Assembly (NCBI GenBank): GCA_049999805.1 | Contig: JBNGIO010006289.1 | Coordinates: 102,180-141,199 of the forward strand | Direction: 5' to 3' | DNA: 39,020 nt | From: Folioceros fuciformis | Lineage: Eukaryota; Anthocerotophyta; Anthocerotopsida; Anthocerotales | Shown here: piece by piece, positions 1 to 9,968 of the stretch | Position numbering within the stretch: position 1 is the first letter of the stretch | Layout of the letters: each line of letters begins with the position of its first letter | Notes under the pieces: generated by a model | The model's database searches: none | Told to the model about the DNA's origin: nothing | Seen by the model: only the letters and a program-made list of their open reading frames with translations | Program-made: the position numbers and the translations under genes

Positions 1-30
1 AAGTCACCAATATCCTTCATTTCAAATTTG

Positions 31-808
31 TTAGATAAAAGCTGCTTTGACATGTTCTAAAAGGGTCTTGTCATTTGTGGCTAATATTACGTCATCAACA
101 TATAAAGCCAAAATGACGTATGAGGAGCCTTGAGTAAGCATATATATATTGGAATCAGCAGTACTTTGTACAAAGTTAATTTCCAACAAGTAAACATGCA
201 TGGGAAAGTACCATACTCTACCGGATTGCTTGAGGCCATAAATACATTTGAGAAGTAATAAAACTTTGTTGGGGTATTTAGAATCAACATACCCCTCAGG
301 TTGTTGCATATAAAGTTCCTCCTCAAGCTTGCCGTACAAATACGCTGTGCAAACATCCATTTGATGCAGATACAAATCATGTTCCGTTGTCATAGCAAGT
401 AACATCCTAATGGATTGAGATCTAACCACAGGACTGAATGTCTCTTGATAATCTAGGCCTTCAACCTGCGTGAATCCCCTAGCCACGAGTCTAGATTTGT
501 AACGTGCAATCTCTAGAGCCCTTGGAGTTGAGTTTGTGCTTGAAAACCCAATTGCACGAGATGGGTTTCCTACCAGGTGGCAAATCCACTAACTTCCATG
601 TATTATTCTTGATCAAGGACTGATACTCATCCTCAACTGATATACGCCACTTGTCACCATCAGGGCCAGACAAGGCTTGCTTCAAGTTGATTGGCTCATC
701 AGGGATGACAGTAGTGAGTGATGTGGAAGTGTTGCGGAAATCTATAGACTCATAGGGGGGCTCGATCCACTCGGCTCTAGGTAGTCTATGGCGGGTGGAT
801 CTGCGCAA
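31..808 (-). pseudogene. copia reverse transcriptase (RVT_2), frameshifted, 3' end off window
   Basis: Two frames, 808-491 and 486-31, form an RVT_2 domain. The first holds the linker and N-terminal motif NNTWKLVDLPPGRKPI. The second holds ARGFTQVEGLDYQETFSPV, the first catalytic Asp in QMDVCTAYL, GLKQSGRVW and the YVDD box (about 102-91). A short frameshift lies at the junction near 490. The frame reaches a stop at about position 31, and the rest of RT plus RNase H would be off the window. Confidence 0.88.
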
Positions 809-945
809 CTCGGGCTCTGGTGGAACTTCTACAACTTGTGGCGGTATGACATTTGGCTCTAAAACATGTTCATGGTCATCCTGAAGAGGGTCAGTGGTAC
901 TTGATTAGTGTCCTACTCATCATCATAATCAGCTAATGGAGCTGC

Positions 946-2136
946 TCACTCTACTGACGTGGCCGGTTCACCATGAGCATAGCTAGGTTCAATGAGAGTG
1001 ACACTACGAGCTAAGGTTAGAGAGTGAGTAACTGGATCATAGAGCTTGTATGCCTTGGCAGTCTCGCTATATCCGACGAAAACAAGGCCCTTGGCTCTCA
1101 TGTCAAGCTTCCTCCTCTTTTCGCAAGGAATATAAGCGAATGCCTTCGCTTGAAAAACTCGGAAATGAAGTAGGCTAGGCTTACGCTTCCAAAATACCTC
1201 ATATGGTGTCCTTCCATGCACAGCACTGGTGAGCACCCAATTGAGGATGTACGTTGCAGCAACTATGGCCTCTGCCCAATACCCTTGAGGAAGACCTGCC
1301 CAAAGCAGCATACTCCTCGTCATACCTAGCAAAGTTTGGTTCTTGCGCTTAACAACTCCCTTCTGTTGTTGAGTATAGGGTACACTCAGCTGGCGCTGAA
1401 TGCCATGTTGTGCCAAGTACTCGTCGAAGGCTGCGTTGACAAATTCCGTTCCATTGTCCATGCACAGCATTCTAAGAAGTTGACCCAACTGTCTCTGGGC
1501 AACATGCAACCATTCTTGGAAGCAAGTGAATGTATCACTCTTCAACTGCATAGGAAAGGTCCATGTGTACCTACTATAGTCGTCGGTCAAGCAAAAGTAG
1601 TAACGAGATCCGCCAAGTGAAGCCTCCTATATCTTCTCAGATATATCCGCATGGACAAGCTCCAATACTTGTGATGCCCTATGTGCAGTTGCATTAGGGA
1701 AAGGAGCCTCCTTCTTCTCGGCAAGAATGCATGCTTCGCAGACTGTAAGGTCTTTGAAGCACTTGGGCAAGGGTTCTCGAAAACATTCCTTGTTGGACAT
1801 GTCCACCAGTTTTGCTCGGTTGACGTGTCCTAGGCGAGCATGCCACAAAGCAGCCAGCTTCTTCTGGTCCATGTGGGTACTCCCTGTAGAACATACTGTA
1901 TGAGCACGCTTGCAGTTGATGTTCAGCTTGTACAAGTCGTTGACTACCACCCCTTTGAAAGCACAGATACCAGGTGAATCTGCCTTGCTAAAGGAGCAAG
2001 ACACTTGATCAGCTTGCATAAGAAGAGCGTGCGACTTCAACAGTTTGCTAAGTGACATCAAATTCTTCGCCATCCCTGGGACATACAGTACCCTGTCAAG
2101 GATAAGCTCTGTGTTGTCCGGCAGGATAAGGTACAC
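946..2136 (-). pseudogene. copia integrase (GAG-pre-integrase plus rve core), inactivated
   Basis: Two frames cover the integrase. The first (2136-1627) carries the end of protease, the pre-integrase motif LWHARLGHVN and a C-rich zinc segment, and ends at the first catalytic Asp region (LVHAD). The second (1590-946) has DDYSRYTW, the second Asp in MDNGTEF, and the segment that should hold the catalytic Glu. Copia integrases normally read V-A/V-E-R-K/M-N there. Here it is VVKRKN, with an AAG Lys codon at 1350-1348, so the DDE triad is broken. A frame break separates the halves near 1620. Confidence 0.85.
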
Positions 2137-2255
2137 ATCCCACGCCCTCTAATCTACAATCCAGTCTCAGCCCTCTCATCTCCCAACAGCACTTTCTTAG
2201 ATACTTTGAGTAGATGCAGATGTGAAAACTGGTCCTTGTCCATACAAATATGTGT

Positions 2256-2282
2256 AGCTGCTCCAGAGTCCAGATACCAACT
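2256..2282 (-). pseudogene. copia aspartic protease active-site remnant
   Basis: On the minus strand this stretch reads SWYLDSGAA, the DSGA catalytic motif of copia proteases. The flanking frame is interrupted on both sides, so only the motif survives in readable form. It sits in the expected place between gag and integrase. Confidence 0.75.
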
Positions 2283-2589
2283 GGTACTATCCCTCGTGGA
2301 GCTCGACAGGCAAACAGTATAAATCTTTACAGTAGATTTATCATGGTCACCTCCAGACTTGCCTTACAGTTCCCTGTCCTTTTAGTGGAAGAAGATCCAG
2401 AGTCATTAGCACGCTGACATAAGCTGCCGACTTTGCTCCTCCTGGTACAATGCGCCAATGACATCCTCCAATGTCCGGGTGCTGGATGTTGTCGCAGCTC
2501 CTGAGGGATGAATTGGGCCATTTTGTGTACTCACAAAATTTTGCTAGGATGGTGGAAGGCTGATCAGCAGTTGGGCAATGGCATCCTCT

Positions 2590-2970
2590 TCATCCATAGT
2601 AGAACCAAAAGATACCAGGTCCGCGCGTAAATGTCCGGTATATTTTCTCAAGCTGCGCCCAGATCTCGTGAGCCTTGAGCAAATATTCTACATCTGGAAT
2701 TAAAACATCATCCAAACCACTTATGATTAGTGCTACAACAAGTTCGTTGGCTGAAGTCCATTCGTCCAGGAGGGTTTGTTGAGCAGCTGAAAGTGTAGTT
2801 CCTGGGGCTGCTGCGGCTGGCTCCTTGCGGGTCCCATCAACCACAGTCCACACTTTCCTAGCGACAAGAACAGCTCTCATCCGAACACGCCAAATGTGAT
2901 ATTGGTTACCATTAAATCTATCCTTTTCTTTTAATTCAGATATTGAAGAGGGGGCAGATGAGGTAGACAT
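2590..2970 (-). pseudogene. copia gag fragment (UBN2-type), internally deleted
   Basis: The 126-residue frame starts with an S/T-rich Met segment and runs through a typical copia gag N-terminus: FNGNQYHIWRVRMRAVL, then LVVALIISGLDD and EIWAQLEKIYRT. After IYRT the sequence jumps into what is normally the later part of gag in another frame (GSTMDEEDAIAQLLISLPPS, around 2610-2545) and meets a stop. About 50 residues of the gag core are missing and no zinc knuckle is readable. The frame also stays open upstream to about 3160 without a Met, giving an acidic D/S/E-rich tract. Confidence 0.8.
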
Positions 2971-4673
2971 GTTTACGTGGGGGTTGGTGTTTGTGCTATG
3001 TGATAATGGTTGCGCTTGCTTTCGTGTTTTTCTTTTATTTGTCTTAGGTGTGCTTATGTGTACTCCCAGAAGAGGGTCGTCATCTGACGAGCCTGAATCC
3101 TCTTCGCGCTCAGAATCAGAATCCCTGCCTCCAAAAAATGATATACAATGGCTCTCCCACTAGACTATGGCTAGGTGAAGAAGCAGCAAAAAATATGTAC
3201 CTTTTCTTAATTAAAAAAACAGGATAAATTTCAGTAAATATTTTTCAGAAATAAATGTGTTTTCTTTTTTATTTGAGAAAAAAAAGGGTTACTGATTTAC
3301 TGATTTGCTGTGCAGGAGGCTATGGTGGAGTCATCAGTTCGGGGGAGGGTAGATTTTTATCTGCCCGATCTCGGACTGATGGCTACCTCATTGCTTTCTG
3401 GCACACACAAGATTAGGGAGCAGCGGAAAACCATGACAAGAGAAAAACAAACTAGCAAGCAAGCTGTGCATCACGTGAAACAACAAGAGAAAACACCTCC
3501 TCACAAAACAGGATTCCCACACTCAGCAAGGCGCAAGCAGCAGGCAAACCAAACCGGTTTCCGTTTTATGTTTCTCTGGCATGCAATCTGCAAAATTGAG
3601 CGAGAACCCCAAAAACGTGCAGCCGGTCCATCAGCAACACGGAAGGCTCGCATCTGCTTCGAAAAATAAGATCAAGCAACCCGAGCAACAACAGTTCTGA
3701 TATTGAACTAAAGAAGATAATGCTCAGGAGCTCGACCGGGCCATTTCGCTCCACATCTGCCTCTGCCCGGCATGTCCGGAGGCAAATTCGAGGACACTAG
3801 GTTCCAGAACCGCGAACCCAAACCTAACCGTCACGGGTGCATCCAAGCGCGCGCACCGCACTAGATCCCAGCAGCGTGCCCTCCTTCTAACTGTCATGGG
3901 TGCATCCTAGCGCGCGCACCGCACCAGATCCCAACAGCGTGCCCTCCTTCTAACTGTCATGGGTGGATCCTAGCACCGGAGACCGATGCCAAGGCGAGAT
4001 CGAACGCGCCGATTCGGATCTCGACCGGCCTCCCCCTGCAGCGGAAGCAGAAAAGCTAGGGGGATGGGGCACCACCATCTCTGGTGGTGCCCAACATCAA
4101 ATCTCCAAGCAGCGCGGAGTGCAGCTGGCTGATTCGGTAGGATAGAAGATCAAAGTCCGCCTGTGATGCACGCAATCTAGTAGCCACCAAGGCCTCCACC
4201 TTCTCGACGCGATCCCCAATCCCACCAAGCATGGCAATCTGCGAAGAAAACATAGTCGCCTCCTGCACCTCCAACACATGGGGCCGACGCTCAAAGAAGG
4301 GCTGTGTGGATGGCAGGCCGTACAGGCAGCACACGCTGAGGCGGGGTAGAGATCCCCATGTTCGAGTCTCTGTAAAAAAGGCTAGTATTGTCAGGGACAG
4401 ACTTCTTCCAAGGAGCTGAGTGTGGTCTGGTGGTTTCACTGCCGCTTGCTCCATGGGTAGTCGGCACCACAATAGGTGGCCGGGAATCCTTCCCCTTCCT
4501 CCTCGCAATCTCCGTTTTCTTTTCTCCTTTTTTTTCTTTTAGAAGAAAAAAAAGTCGAGAGCACTCTCTCCCTTACTGCAACATGGATCGCATCGTGTGG
4601 TAGTGGCAATGGCTGGCACGCGATGCTAGCATCGCGTGACCATGGCATCGCTCACCACATCGCTCACCACCTA
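2971..4673. other. Non-coding stretch between copia gag and the LTR/PBS
   Basis: No gene is supported here. The part nearest gag is acidic-coding on the minus strand without a Met. 3180-3300 is AT-rich with A and T runs. 3828-3977 is a 63-bp tandem repeat. On the minus strand, 4310-4056 encodes a short coiled-coil-like segment (IGDRVEKVEALVATRLRAS) that resembles the start of a retroelement gag but is recognisable as nothing specific. The tract could be a long leader, a second element truncated by the copia element, or captured host sequence. Confidence 0.5.
3828..3977. repeat. 63-bp tandem repeat, about 2.4 copies
   Basis: The segment TCAYGGGTGCATCC begins at 3831 and 3894 and recurs in part at 3957, a period of 63 bp. 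Copies 1 and 2 differ at only a few positions (for example CACTAGATCCCAGCAG versus CACCAGATCCCAACAG). The unit is GC-rich with a GCGCGCGCACCGCAC core. Confidence 0.9.
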
Positions 4674-4686
4674 GGCTCTGATACCA
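4674..4686 (-). other. Primer-binding site for initiator Met tRNA
   Basis: The minus strand reads TGGTATCAGAGCC, matching the 3' end of plant initiator methionine tRNA, the usual primer of plant LTR retrotransposons. It lies two bases inside the LTR boundary at 4689. It shows that an LTR element on the minus strand had its 5' end here. Confidence 0.85.
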
Positions 4687-4688
4687 GG

Positions 4689-4873
4689 TGAAAATTGTGC
4701 AAAACACGATTGTTGCCAAAATTGAATGAATAAAATAATCAATACAAAATGTTTACAAAACATGTGTTTAAATATTCATGACCTGGAGTCATGTTGTTTC
4801 ACTTTAACTAAACATATTTAATCTAAATTAAATACATACAACCCTAAGTGTGACAGGGCTTGTTATCTTAACA
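4689..4873 (-). repeat. Putative 5' LTR of a minus-strand retrotransposon
   Basis: The plus-strand segment starts TGAAAATTG beside the primer-binding site and ends CTTAACA near 4873. On the element's strand it therefore runs from TGTTAAG to CAATTTTCA, the TG...CA ends of an LTR. At about 185 bp it is short but within the range of copia and TRIM elements. The outer boundary is inferred from the terminal dinucleotide only. No second LTR is visible, because the element runs off the window or has been rearranged. Confidence 0.65.
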
Positions 4874-5220
4874 CCTATCCCCAGCTCTTATGGGCTATGT
4901 ACACGCAGTGCATGTCACCCATGACAATGTGTATGTGAAGGAAGGGATTAGAGGATATGAACTTCCTCCCGAACATGTACTAGTTACATATGGCATTGGC
5001 AACCTTGCATAGGGAGTTGCACATGTCATTGACAACCTTGTGCAAGGGAGTGCAGGAGCAAGCACAACTACAAAGTGGGCCCCTTTATGATGTTATGAAA
5101 CATAGTTTAATGACGAGATCAAATAACTTTTGACAAAAAACCTACCCAGAGGAGTTGTCTCTTGCTCAATTTTTGAATGACGAATTAGTTCTGTTTCCCA
5201 TTGCAGTCGTACAAGATTGT
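4874..5220. other. Intergenic, no feature recognised
   Basis: Moderately AT-rich sequence between the LTR and the reverse-transcriptase relic. It contains a loosely repeated phrase (TGGCATTGGCAACCTTGCATAGGGAG near 4990, then TCATTGACAACCTTGTGCAAGGGAG near 5023). I see no coding frame, RNA gene or regulatory element. Confidence 0.5.
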
Positions 5221-7440
5221 TAAATTTGGGTTTCCCGTACCCTCACCGTTCCCTATCCCCTTCGATAACTCTCTCGCACTAAGGTGGTCCCATTCAATGG
5301 AGTTGACAATGGGGCCAGCTGGGATTTTCCATCCAACGCCATTGAAGATATAGGAGTTGGAGCCTTTAGAGACCTACTAACACTCATGCATGGAGGAGGA
5401 GGCTAATCCATGGGTCTATCCAATAGTATAGGGTTTGCTAAATGGTGTTAGTAGGTGTATGCTTTGTGGTGAATGCTTGTGTACCTTTAGCTTGACCTCG
5501 GCACCTACAGAATCAAGATAGGGGATTTCATTCCCCCTTAGAGATGTCATGCATTATGTATCCCCATGTTCATTCCGTCTAGCAATCCATCCAAAAGCAC
5601 GTATGGCTTCTTGGCACACTAGATGCTTTGGTGCTTGATTCAATGGAAGGCACAAGGCAGTGGGATCCTCGAGGGGGGGGGTGCTCTCTTGCGATGGCTC
5701 ATTTAAGGGCCCTTTCTGTTATTGTCTGTCAATTTCTAATTGCTTATCCTCTCTGGCGGACAATACTTACATTTTAAGACCATCTGATCGCGTAGGGGAA
5801 GCTTTCAAGCTTTTTTCCTCAAAGTTAGCCTGCATTGGTTTGAAGGTGAAGATTTCTTAGTACAGGGTTTGGTTACTTCCATAGGATTACCTCCTTTAGT
5901 TTTCTTGAGAGGACGAAGTTGCTTCTTCAAAAGGCCTTCGAGTTATGGGGGTCCGGGTGGGGTCCTCCAGCCTTTGTCCAAGGCTTTGTGGATGTGGCCC
6001 TTGAGAAGGACCTAGACTATGCAAATTAGCTTGCTTATTTAGGGGACCCACATGTGGCTTTCAGGATTCTCTCATGTGCCCATTGTCCAAGGTACCTTCT
6101 CTAGACAGTCCCTCCCTCTTTGATATTGCTATCAAGCTTGAGGAGCTTTGATAGTAGGATCATGTAGGTTTTTGGTGACATAATCGGCCATGGTACTTTC
6201 AAGTGTGACATAGGCTTGGTGTCCCACTTGCAAGATCCTCGGGGGATCTTGCAAGGCGACAAGTATCTCTTCTTATCTTGTTTGGAGGCATTAGTTGACT
6301 AGTAACAGAGATATTGGCACTGGTTGCATTTCTTGGGAGTTGGGCCCTTACTACTCTTATTTTGGCTTCTCGTTTTCTCATTCATGATCCCTACATTCTG
6401 GAATCTTTCATCCTTGGTGTTGAGAAGGCGCCCTCTCTTTGTAAGTGTTCCTAAGATTAGCTAAGGACTCTCTTTCTTCTCTAGCTACGGCTGCTATGCC
6501 TCAATTTTTATCTCTCCTTGCAGTGGGGATTCGGGGGCTCTAAGCTTCTCTTTTCGAGAAGGAATACAAGCAAGTGCATCTTAGTCTTGTTCAGGATCCT
6601 TCTACTCTTAGGCCCATTCGAGCGTAGCTCTGTTCATTCTCAGGAAAAGGCGCAGGTTCTTGGCTCTTGACTTGACCTTGCATCCAGGCTTTTCAAATCA
6701 CAATTGCATTTTATACTACAATGAGGTTTCGCCTTAGTTTGGTCCAATCTTTGGCTTGCTCTCTCTCCTCTTGCATTTGTGGTGCGCTATTGGATGACTC
6801 TGGTACTCATCTTGCCCGTTGCCAGGTTGGGGGTCAACAAATTGATATGCATGACAATGTGCGGGAGGCCATGTTTTCGTTGGCCAAGGAGGCTTTAGGA
6901 AGCTTTAGTCTACTTAAAGCCATTTTTCTTTGAGTTAATCTTTTCCTCATCCATGAAGAACAATAAGGTCTCTATTGCTGACATGGTCGTAACTGACCCC
7001 ACATGGATCTTAATTTGCAAGCGTTTTGTTCTCAACTTCTCGGATTGGGCAGCAGAAGGGAGTGCATCGGCAAGTACACCCCTCTACATGTTAGACACAC
7101 CTTTATCCTCCTTGCTATAGAGACCCAATGGGCCATGTGTAAGGCATTTTCCACGTTTTTGAAGTCTTGTGAAAGTCTGGTTCATAACAGGAAAAATGGG
7201 CTTAGTCTTCCTCATTCATGTATTGTAGCCTTCATTCGATAGAGGGTTTCCGTTGCTCTATAGTGAGTGTTGACTAATGCTATATTCAATACAACGACAC
7301 TGGCTAGAGATGTGGTGTCAACAACTCTAACGGGAGGTAGACCCTTTCTCCTTTTGGACATAGAGTTAGCTCCTAGATGGCTTTTTTCATCTTGTTTTTC
7401 TAAAATGAATGGACATCCCTGCATATTTCGCAGAAGGTTT
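5221..7440 (+). pseudogene. Decayed non-LTR-like reverse transcriptase relic
   Basis: Fragments in shifting plus-strand frames match one reverse-transcriptase family. Around 5640-5860 there is a GTRQ-x-DP-x-GG-like turn followed by SLADNTYI, where the canonical catalytic box would be (F/Y/L)ADD. Further on comes a C-terminal Cys/His motif, CICGALLDDSGTHLARC...GGQQ...HDNVREAMFSLA (6770-6890). Then comes ADMVVTDPTW (6980-7005), which recalls a restriction-like endonuclease core. Stops and frameshifts are frequent and one catalytic Asp has become Asn. The start is uncertain (5221-5640). The relic ends about 220 bp before the J-protein gene. The family is recalled from moss and algal genomes, so the exact clade is open. 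Confidence 0.6.
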
Positions 7441-7443
7441 GGA

Positions 7444-7580
7444 TTAGGTTGAGTATTGGATTAGTGGTGTAAATTAGGTTATGTCTTGGATTAGTGGTGT
7501 AANNNNNNNNNNGTGGTGTAAATTAGGTTATGTCTTGGATTAGTGGTGTAAATTAGGTTGAGTCTTTTATTCGTTTTGCA
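7444..7580. repeat. 30-bp tandem repeat interrupted by an assembly gap
   Basis: The unit TTAGGTTRWGTMTTGGATTAGTGGTGTAAA begins at 7444 and 7474, and again at 7523 and 7553 beyond the run of Ns. The period is 30 bp on both sides of the gap. The real number of copies is unknown because the gap lies inside the array. It is the last recognisable repeat before the J-protein gene. Confidence 0.9.
7503..7512. other. Assembly gap (10 N)
   Basis: Ten Ns placed inside a 30-bp tandem array. The length is a placeholder; the missing sequence is most likely more repeat units. Confidence 0.95.
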
Positions 7581-7660
7581 ATGAGGATAGAGTAGGCGAC
7601 TGCTAAATCTCTTTAGCAAGTCTTGGAGGCGGTAGGGAAGAGGGCGGCAGTCGTGACAGG

Positions 7661-9349
7661 ATGGCCGTGGGATCCGAGGAGGATGAGCCCTCCAGGGAGC
7701 TGTACGCGCTGCTGCATCTGTCTCCGGATGCCGATGACGATGACATTAAGCGGGCGTACCGGCAATGGGCGCAGGTGTACCATCCGGACAAGCACCAGTC
7801 TGTGCAGATGCGGGATATCGCAACGCAGAGCTTCCAGCGAATTCGGGAGGCGTACGAAATTCTTAGCGATCCCAAGAGGCGACAGATTTACGACCTGTAT
7901 GGCATGGAAGGCTTGACATCGGGGCTGGAATTGGGGCCGAAGCTCAAGTCCCGGGAGGAGATCAGAAAGGAGTTCGAGAGGTTGCAATTGCGGAAGCAGG
8001 AGCGCAGTCTGGCTGCTCATGTGCACCATGCAGGCTCCTTGGCGGTAACCATCAATGCTGCGAGGTGGTTTGAGTCGTTCGACAGGCCCCCCAGGATGGC
8101 TTCCATGGCCATGTCCTCGTCTGTGCAAGCGCAGGTTTCAAGCAAGGACACGGTGGTGCTGGGCGGGCATATGGCCATGCGGACTGGTATGGGAGGGGGC
8201 TCTCTCACCATGGCTGTGAGGCGTCAGTTGTCTAGTATTTCTACGGTGGAGGTTGTAAGCACTGTGGGTCTTCGGTCCGTTCTTAGTGCGCAGACTTCCA
8301 GGCAGCTGTCAGCGCACTCCACAGGGACTTTGGGTGCTAGCCTATCCCTGAAGGAGGGCTCTGTCACGCTGACTAATGGGTGGACCCGGCAGATCGGTCA
8401 GAACACGGCGGCCTCCATCCAGCTTGCAGTAGGGCCGGAGCCCATGGTTGCAGTAGGGTGGCAACACAACGGATCAAAAAACGGCGGATCAGGAGAAATC
8501 AGGGTTTCCCCCAGCATGTTGGGCCTTTCGGGAAACTTTGTTCGCCATTTCTCGTCCAAGTCTCGTGGGCGGGTATCTGGCAAGCTTGGAAGTTCAGGGA
8601 TGGAGGTGGAAGTAGGAGGGGAGAGAAGGGTTTCGGAGCGCAGTTCTGCTGCCATGTCTTGCAGCCTCGGCCTTCAAGGTGTGTTGTGGAAGATACGGTA
8701 TACCCGAGGTGGTCAAAAATTTGTGATTCCCATCCTGCTTTCCACATCCCTCAGACCGGGAATTTGTTTGGGGGCCTTGTTCGTGCCTTCTTCCATCTAC
8801 GCCTTGTTGAACGTCTTCCTTCTTAAACCCTACTACTTGAGGAGGGCGAGAAGGAAACTCCTGGAACAGAGAAGGTCCACGATCTCAGAGGTGCTCGAAG
8901 CACGGGCTGCATCCGAGAAAGCGCAGGCCTTGCTGCTCAATGTTGCAGAGAGGAAGCGAAGAAAGCAAGCACAGAAGGATGGCTTGGTCATTAGTGAGGC
9001 TCTTTACGGGAATCTGAAGGCCTCCTCCAAGGGCCAGGATGCTGCGGACGATGAAGATGTCGACCTCGGTGACATGCCTCCGCCCAACCTGGATGTGACA
9101 GTTCCCTTGCAGTTCCTCATCACGGAGACTGGCCAGTTGCTGCTCTACGAAGGCGTCAAGAAATCAGGGCTTATGGGCTTCTGTGACCCATGCCCGGGAG
9201 AAGCCAAGCAGCTCAGAGTTGCTTACATTTACCAAGGGCAGGAGTATGTTGTTGTTGTCGGGGACACTGAAGAGCTTCGCATACCTCAGGACGCACACAG
9301 ACGACCGAGAACTGCTGGGACCCCTGGAAATCTCAACCAAGTGGATTGA
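7661..9349 (+). CDS. DNAJC11: DNAJC11/OWL1-type J-domain protein with DUF3395
   Basis: This is a 562-residue intronless gene. The J domain lies at about residues 12-78 with the HPD motif at 41-43 (VYHPDKH), so it should stimulate Hsp70 ATPase. The middle is a low-complexity, glycine/serine-rich beta-like region. A hydrophobic patch follows (IYALLNVFLL, near 385), then a charged helix rich in Arg, Glu and Ala. The C-terminus matches DUF3395 (VPLQFLITETGQLLLYEG, GFCDPC, LRVAYIYQGQEY, ELRIPQDAHR). Animal DNAJC11 associates with the MICOS/SAM bridge in mitochondria; Arabidopsis OWL1 acts in very-low-fluence phytochrome responses. The last 15 residues after IPQDAHR look unlike the family and may be lineage-specific. 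The start is the first ATG and places the J domain at the N-terminus as in homologues. Confidence 0.93.
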   Translation: MAVGSEEDEPSRELYALLHLSPDADDDDIKRAYRQWAQVYHPDKHQSVQMRDIATQSFQRIREAYEILSDPKRRQIYDLYGMEGLTSGLELGPKLKSREEIRKEFERLQLRKQERSLAAHVHHAGSLAVTINAARWFESFDRPPRMASMAMSSSVQAQVSSKDTVVLGGHMAMRTGMGGGSLTMAVRRQLSSISTVEVVSTVGLRSVLSAQTSRQLSAHSTGTLGASLSLKEGSVTLTNGWTRQIGQNTAASIQLAVGPEPMVAVGWQHNGSKNGGSGEIRVSPSMLGLSGNFVRHFSSKSRGRVSGKLGSSGMEVEVGGERRVSERSSAAMSCSLGLQGVLWKIRYTRGGQKFVIPILLSTSLRPGICLGALFVPSSIYALLNVFLLKPYYLRRARRKLLEQRRSTISEVLEARAASEKAQALLLNVAERKRRKQAQKDGLVISEALYGNLKASSKGQDAADDEDVDLGDMPPPNLDVTVPLQFLITETGQLLLYEGVKKSGLMGFCDPCPGEAKQLRVAYIYQGQEYVVVVGDTEELRIPQDAHRRPRTAGTPGNLNQVD

Positions 9350-9968
9350 AGAGCTATGCAGCAGGTTATTCGAAATGGCAGACTCTCCCTCGATTTGTTC
9401 CATCGGAATCGCCTACATGCAATGCAGCATGTGGTGCATGGCAGTCACATCCCATCCTAGATCGCGAGCCCCTGCTGAGGTGATGCCACCTCTTCCCGTA
9501 CTGCGCCGAGGTCTGTTTAAGACATGTAAATTTTCACGATAGATGTCCGATGTCCAAATATCGGCGTGGGCTACCCGAGGTGCAGCAAGCATCCTAGAGA
9601 TATGCCCTAAGAGTACATGGGGAGGGTGATGGTGTAGGTCAGGAGGAAACAAGGGGTTGTCTTTTCAAGACATTTTTGCGCTCTTGCGGAGTTGATAAGC
9701 TCAGGACATTTGTGCCCCAGTGGTGTGGTGATGGTCTGCGCCCTAGGTTGGGTACACAGGGCTGATTTTGACGCGTGCTGTTTTCACGAAATATGATAAT
9801 TAAGAGTTCGCTCCTCTCGTGCCGAGAGCGAGGAGCTGCAGAAGTACGGAAGAGTTCCAATTCCATGTCGCCTGACCCCGTCTACTGTGGGATGGGGGCT
9901 GGAGTGGATGGAGCCTGAGGTGTGCGCGTGCGTGCTGTGGAGCCTCCCGCAGCCGGGTGGAAGAATTG
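9350..9968. other. Intergenic region between the J-protein and CCX genes
   Basis: Contains the 3' UTR of the J-protein gene and the promoter/5' UTR of the exchanger. The frame of the exchanger is open back to 9876 but contains no ATG. I see no further gene or repeat. Confidence 0.5.

Larger units (their letters stand above)
1..2970 (-). mobile_element. Degenerate Ty1/copia LTR retrotransposon, cut by the window edge
   Basis: Read on the minus strand, the domains follow the copia order: gag (2970-2590), aspartic protease motif (near 2282-2256), GAG-pre-integrase and integrase (2136-946), then reverse transcriptase (808-31). RNase H and the 3' LTR would lie beyond position 1. Frameshifts and stops break the reading frame between and inside the domains, and the middle of gag is missing. 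The element is therefore a non-autonomous relic. I saw no LTR directly upstream of gag; the only LTR-like sequence is about 1.7 kb away at 4689-4873 and may belong to another element. Similar elements are common in land plants. Confidence 0.9.

Noticed and set aside
9957-9968. Upstream GTG start for the exchanger, four codons before the ATG
   Set aside because: Nuclear plant genes start at ATG almost always; the first in-frame ATG is at 9969 in a good context. The open frame before it has no ATG.
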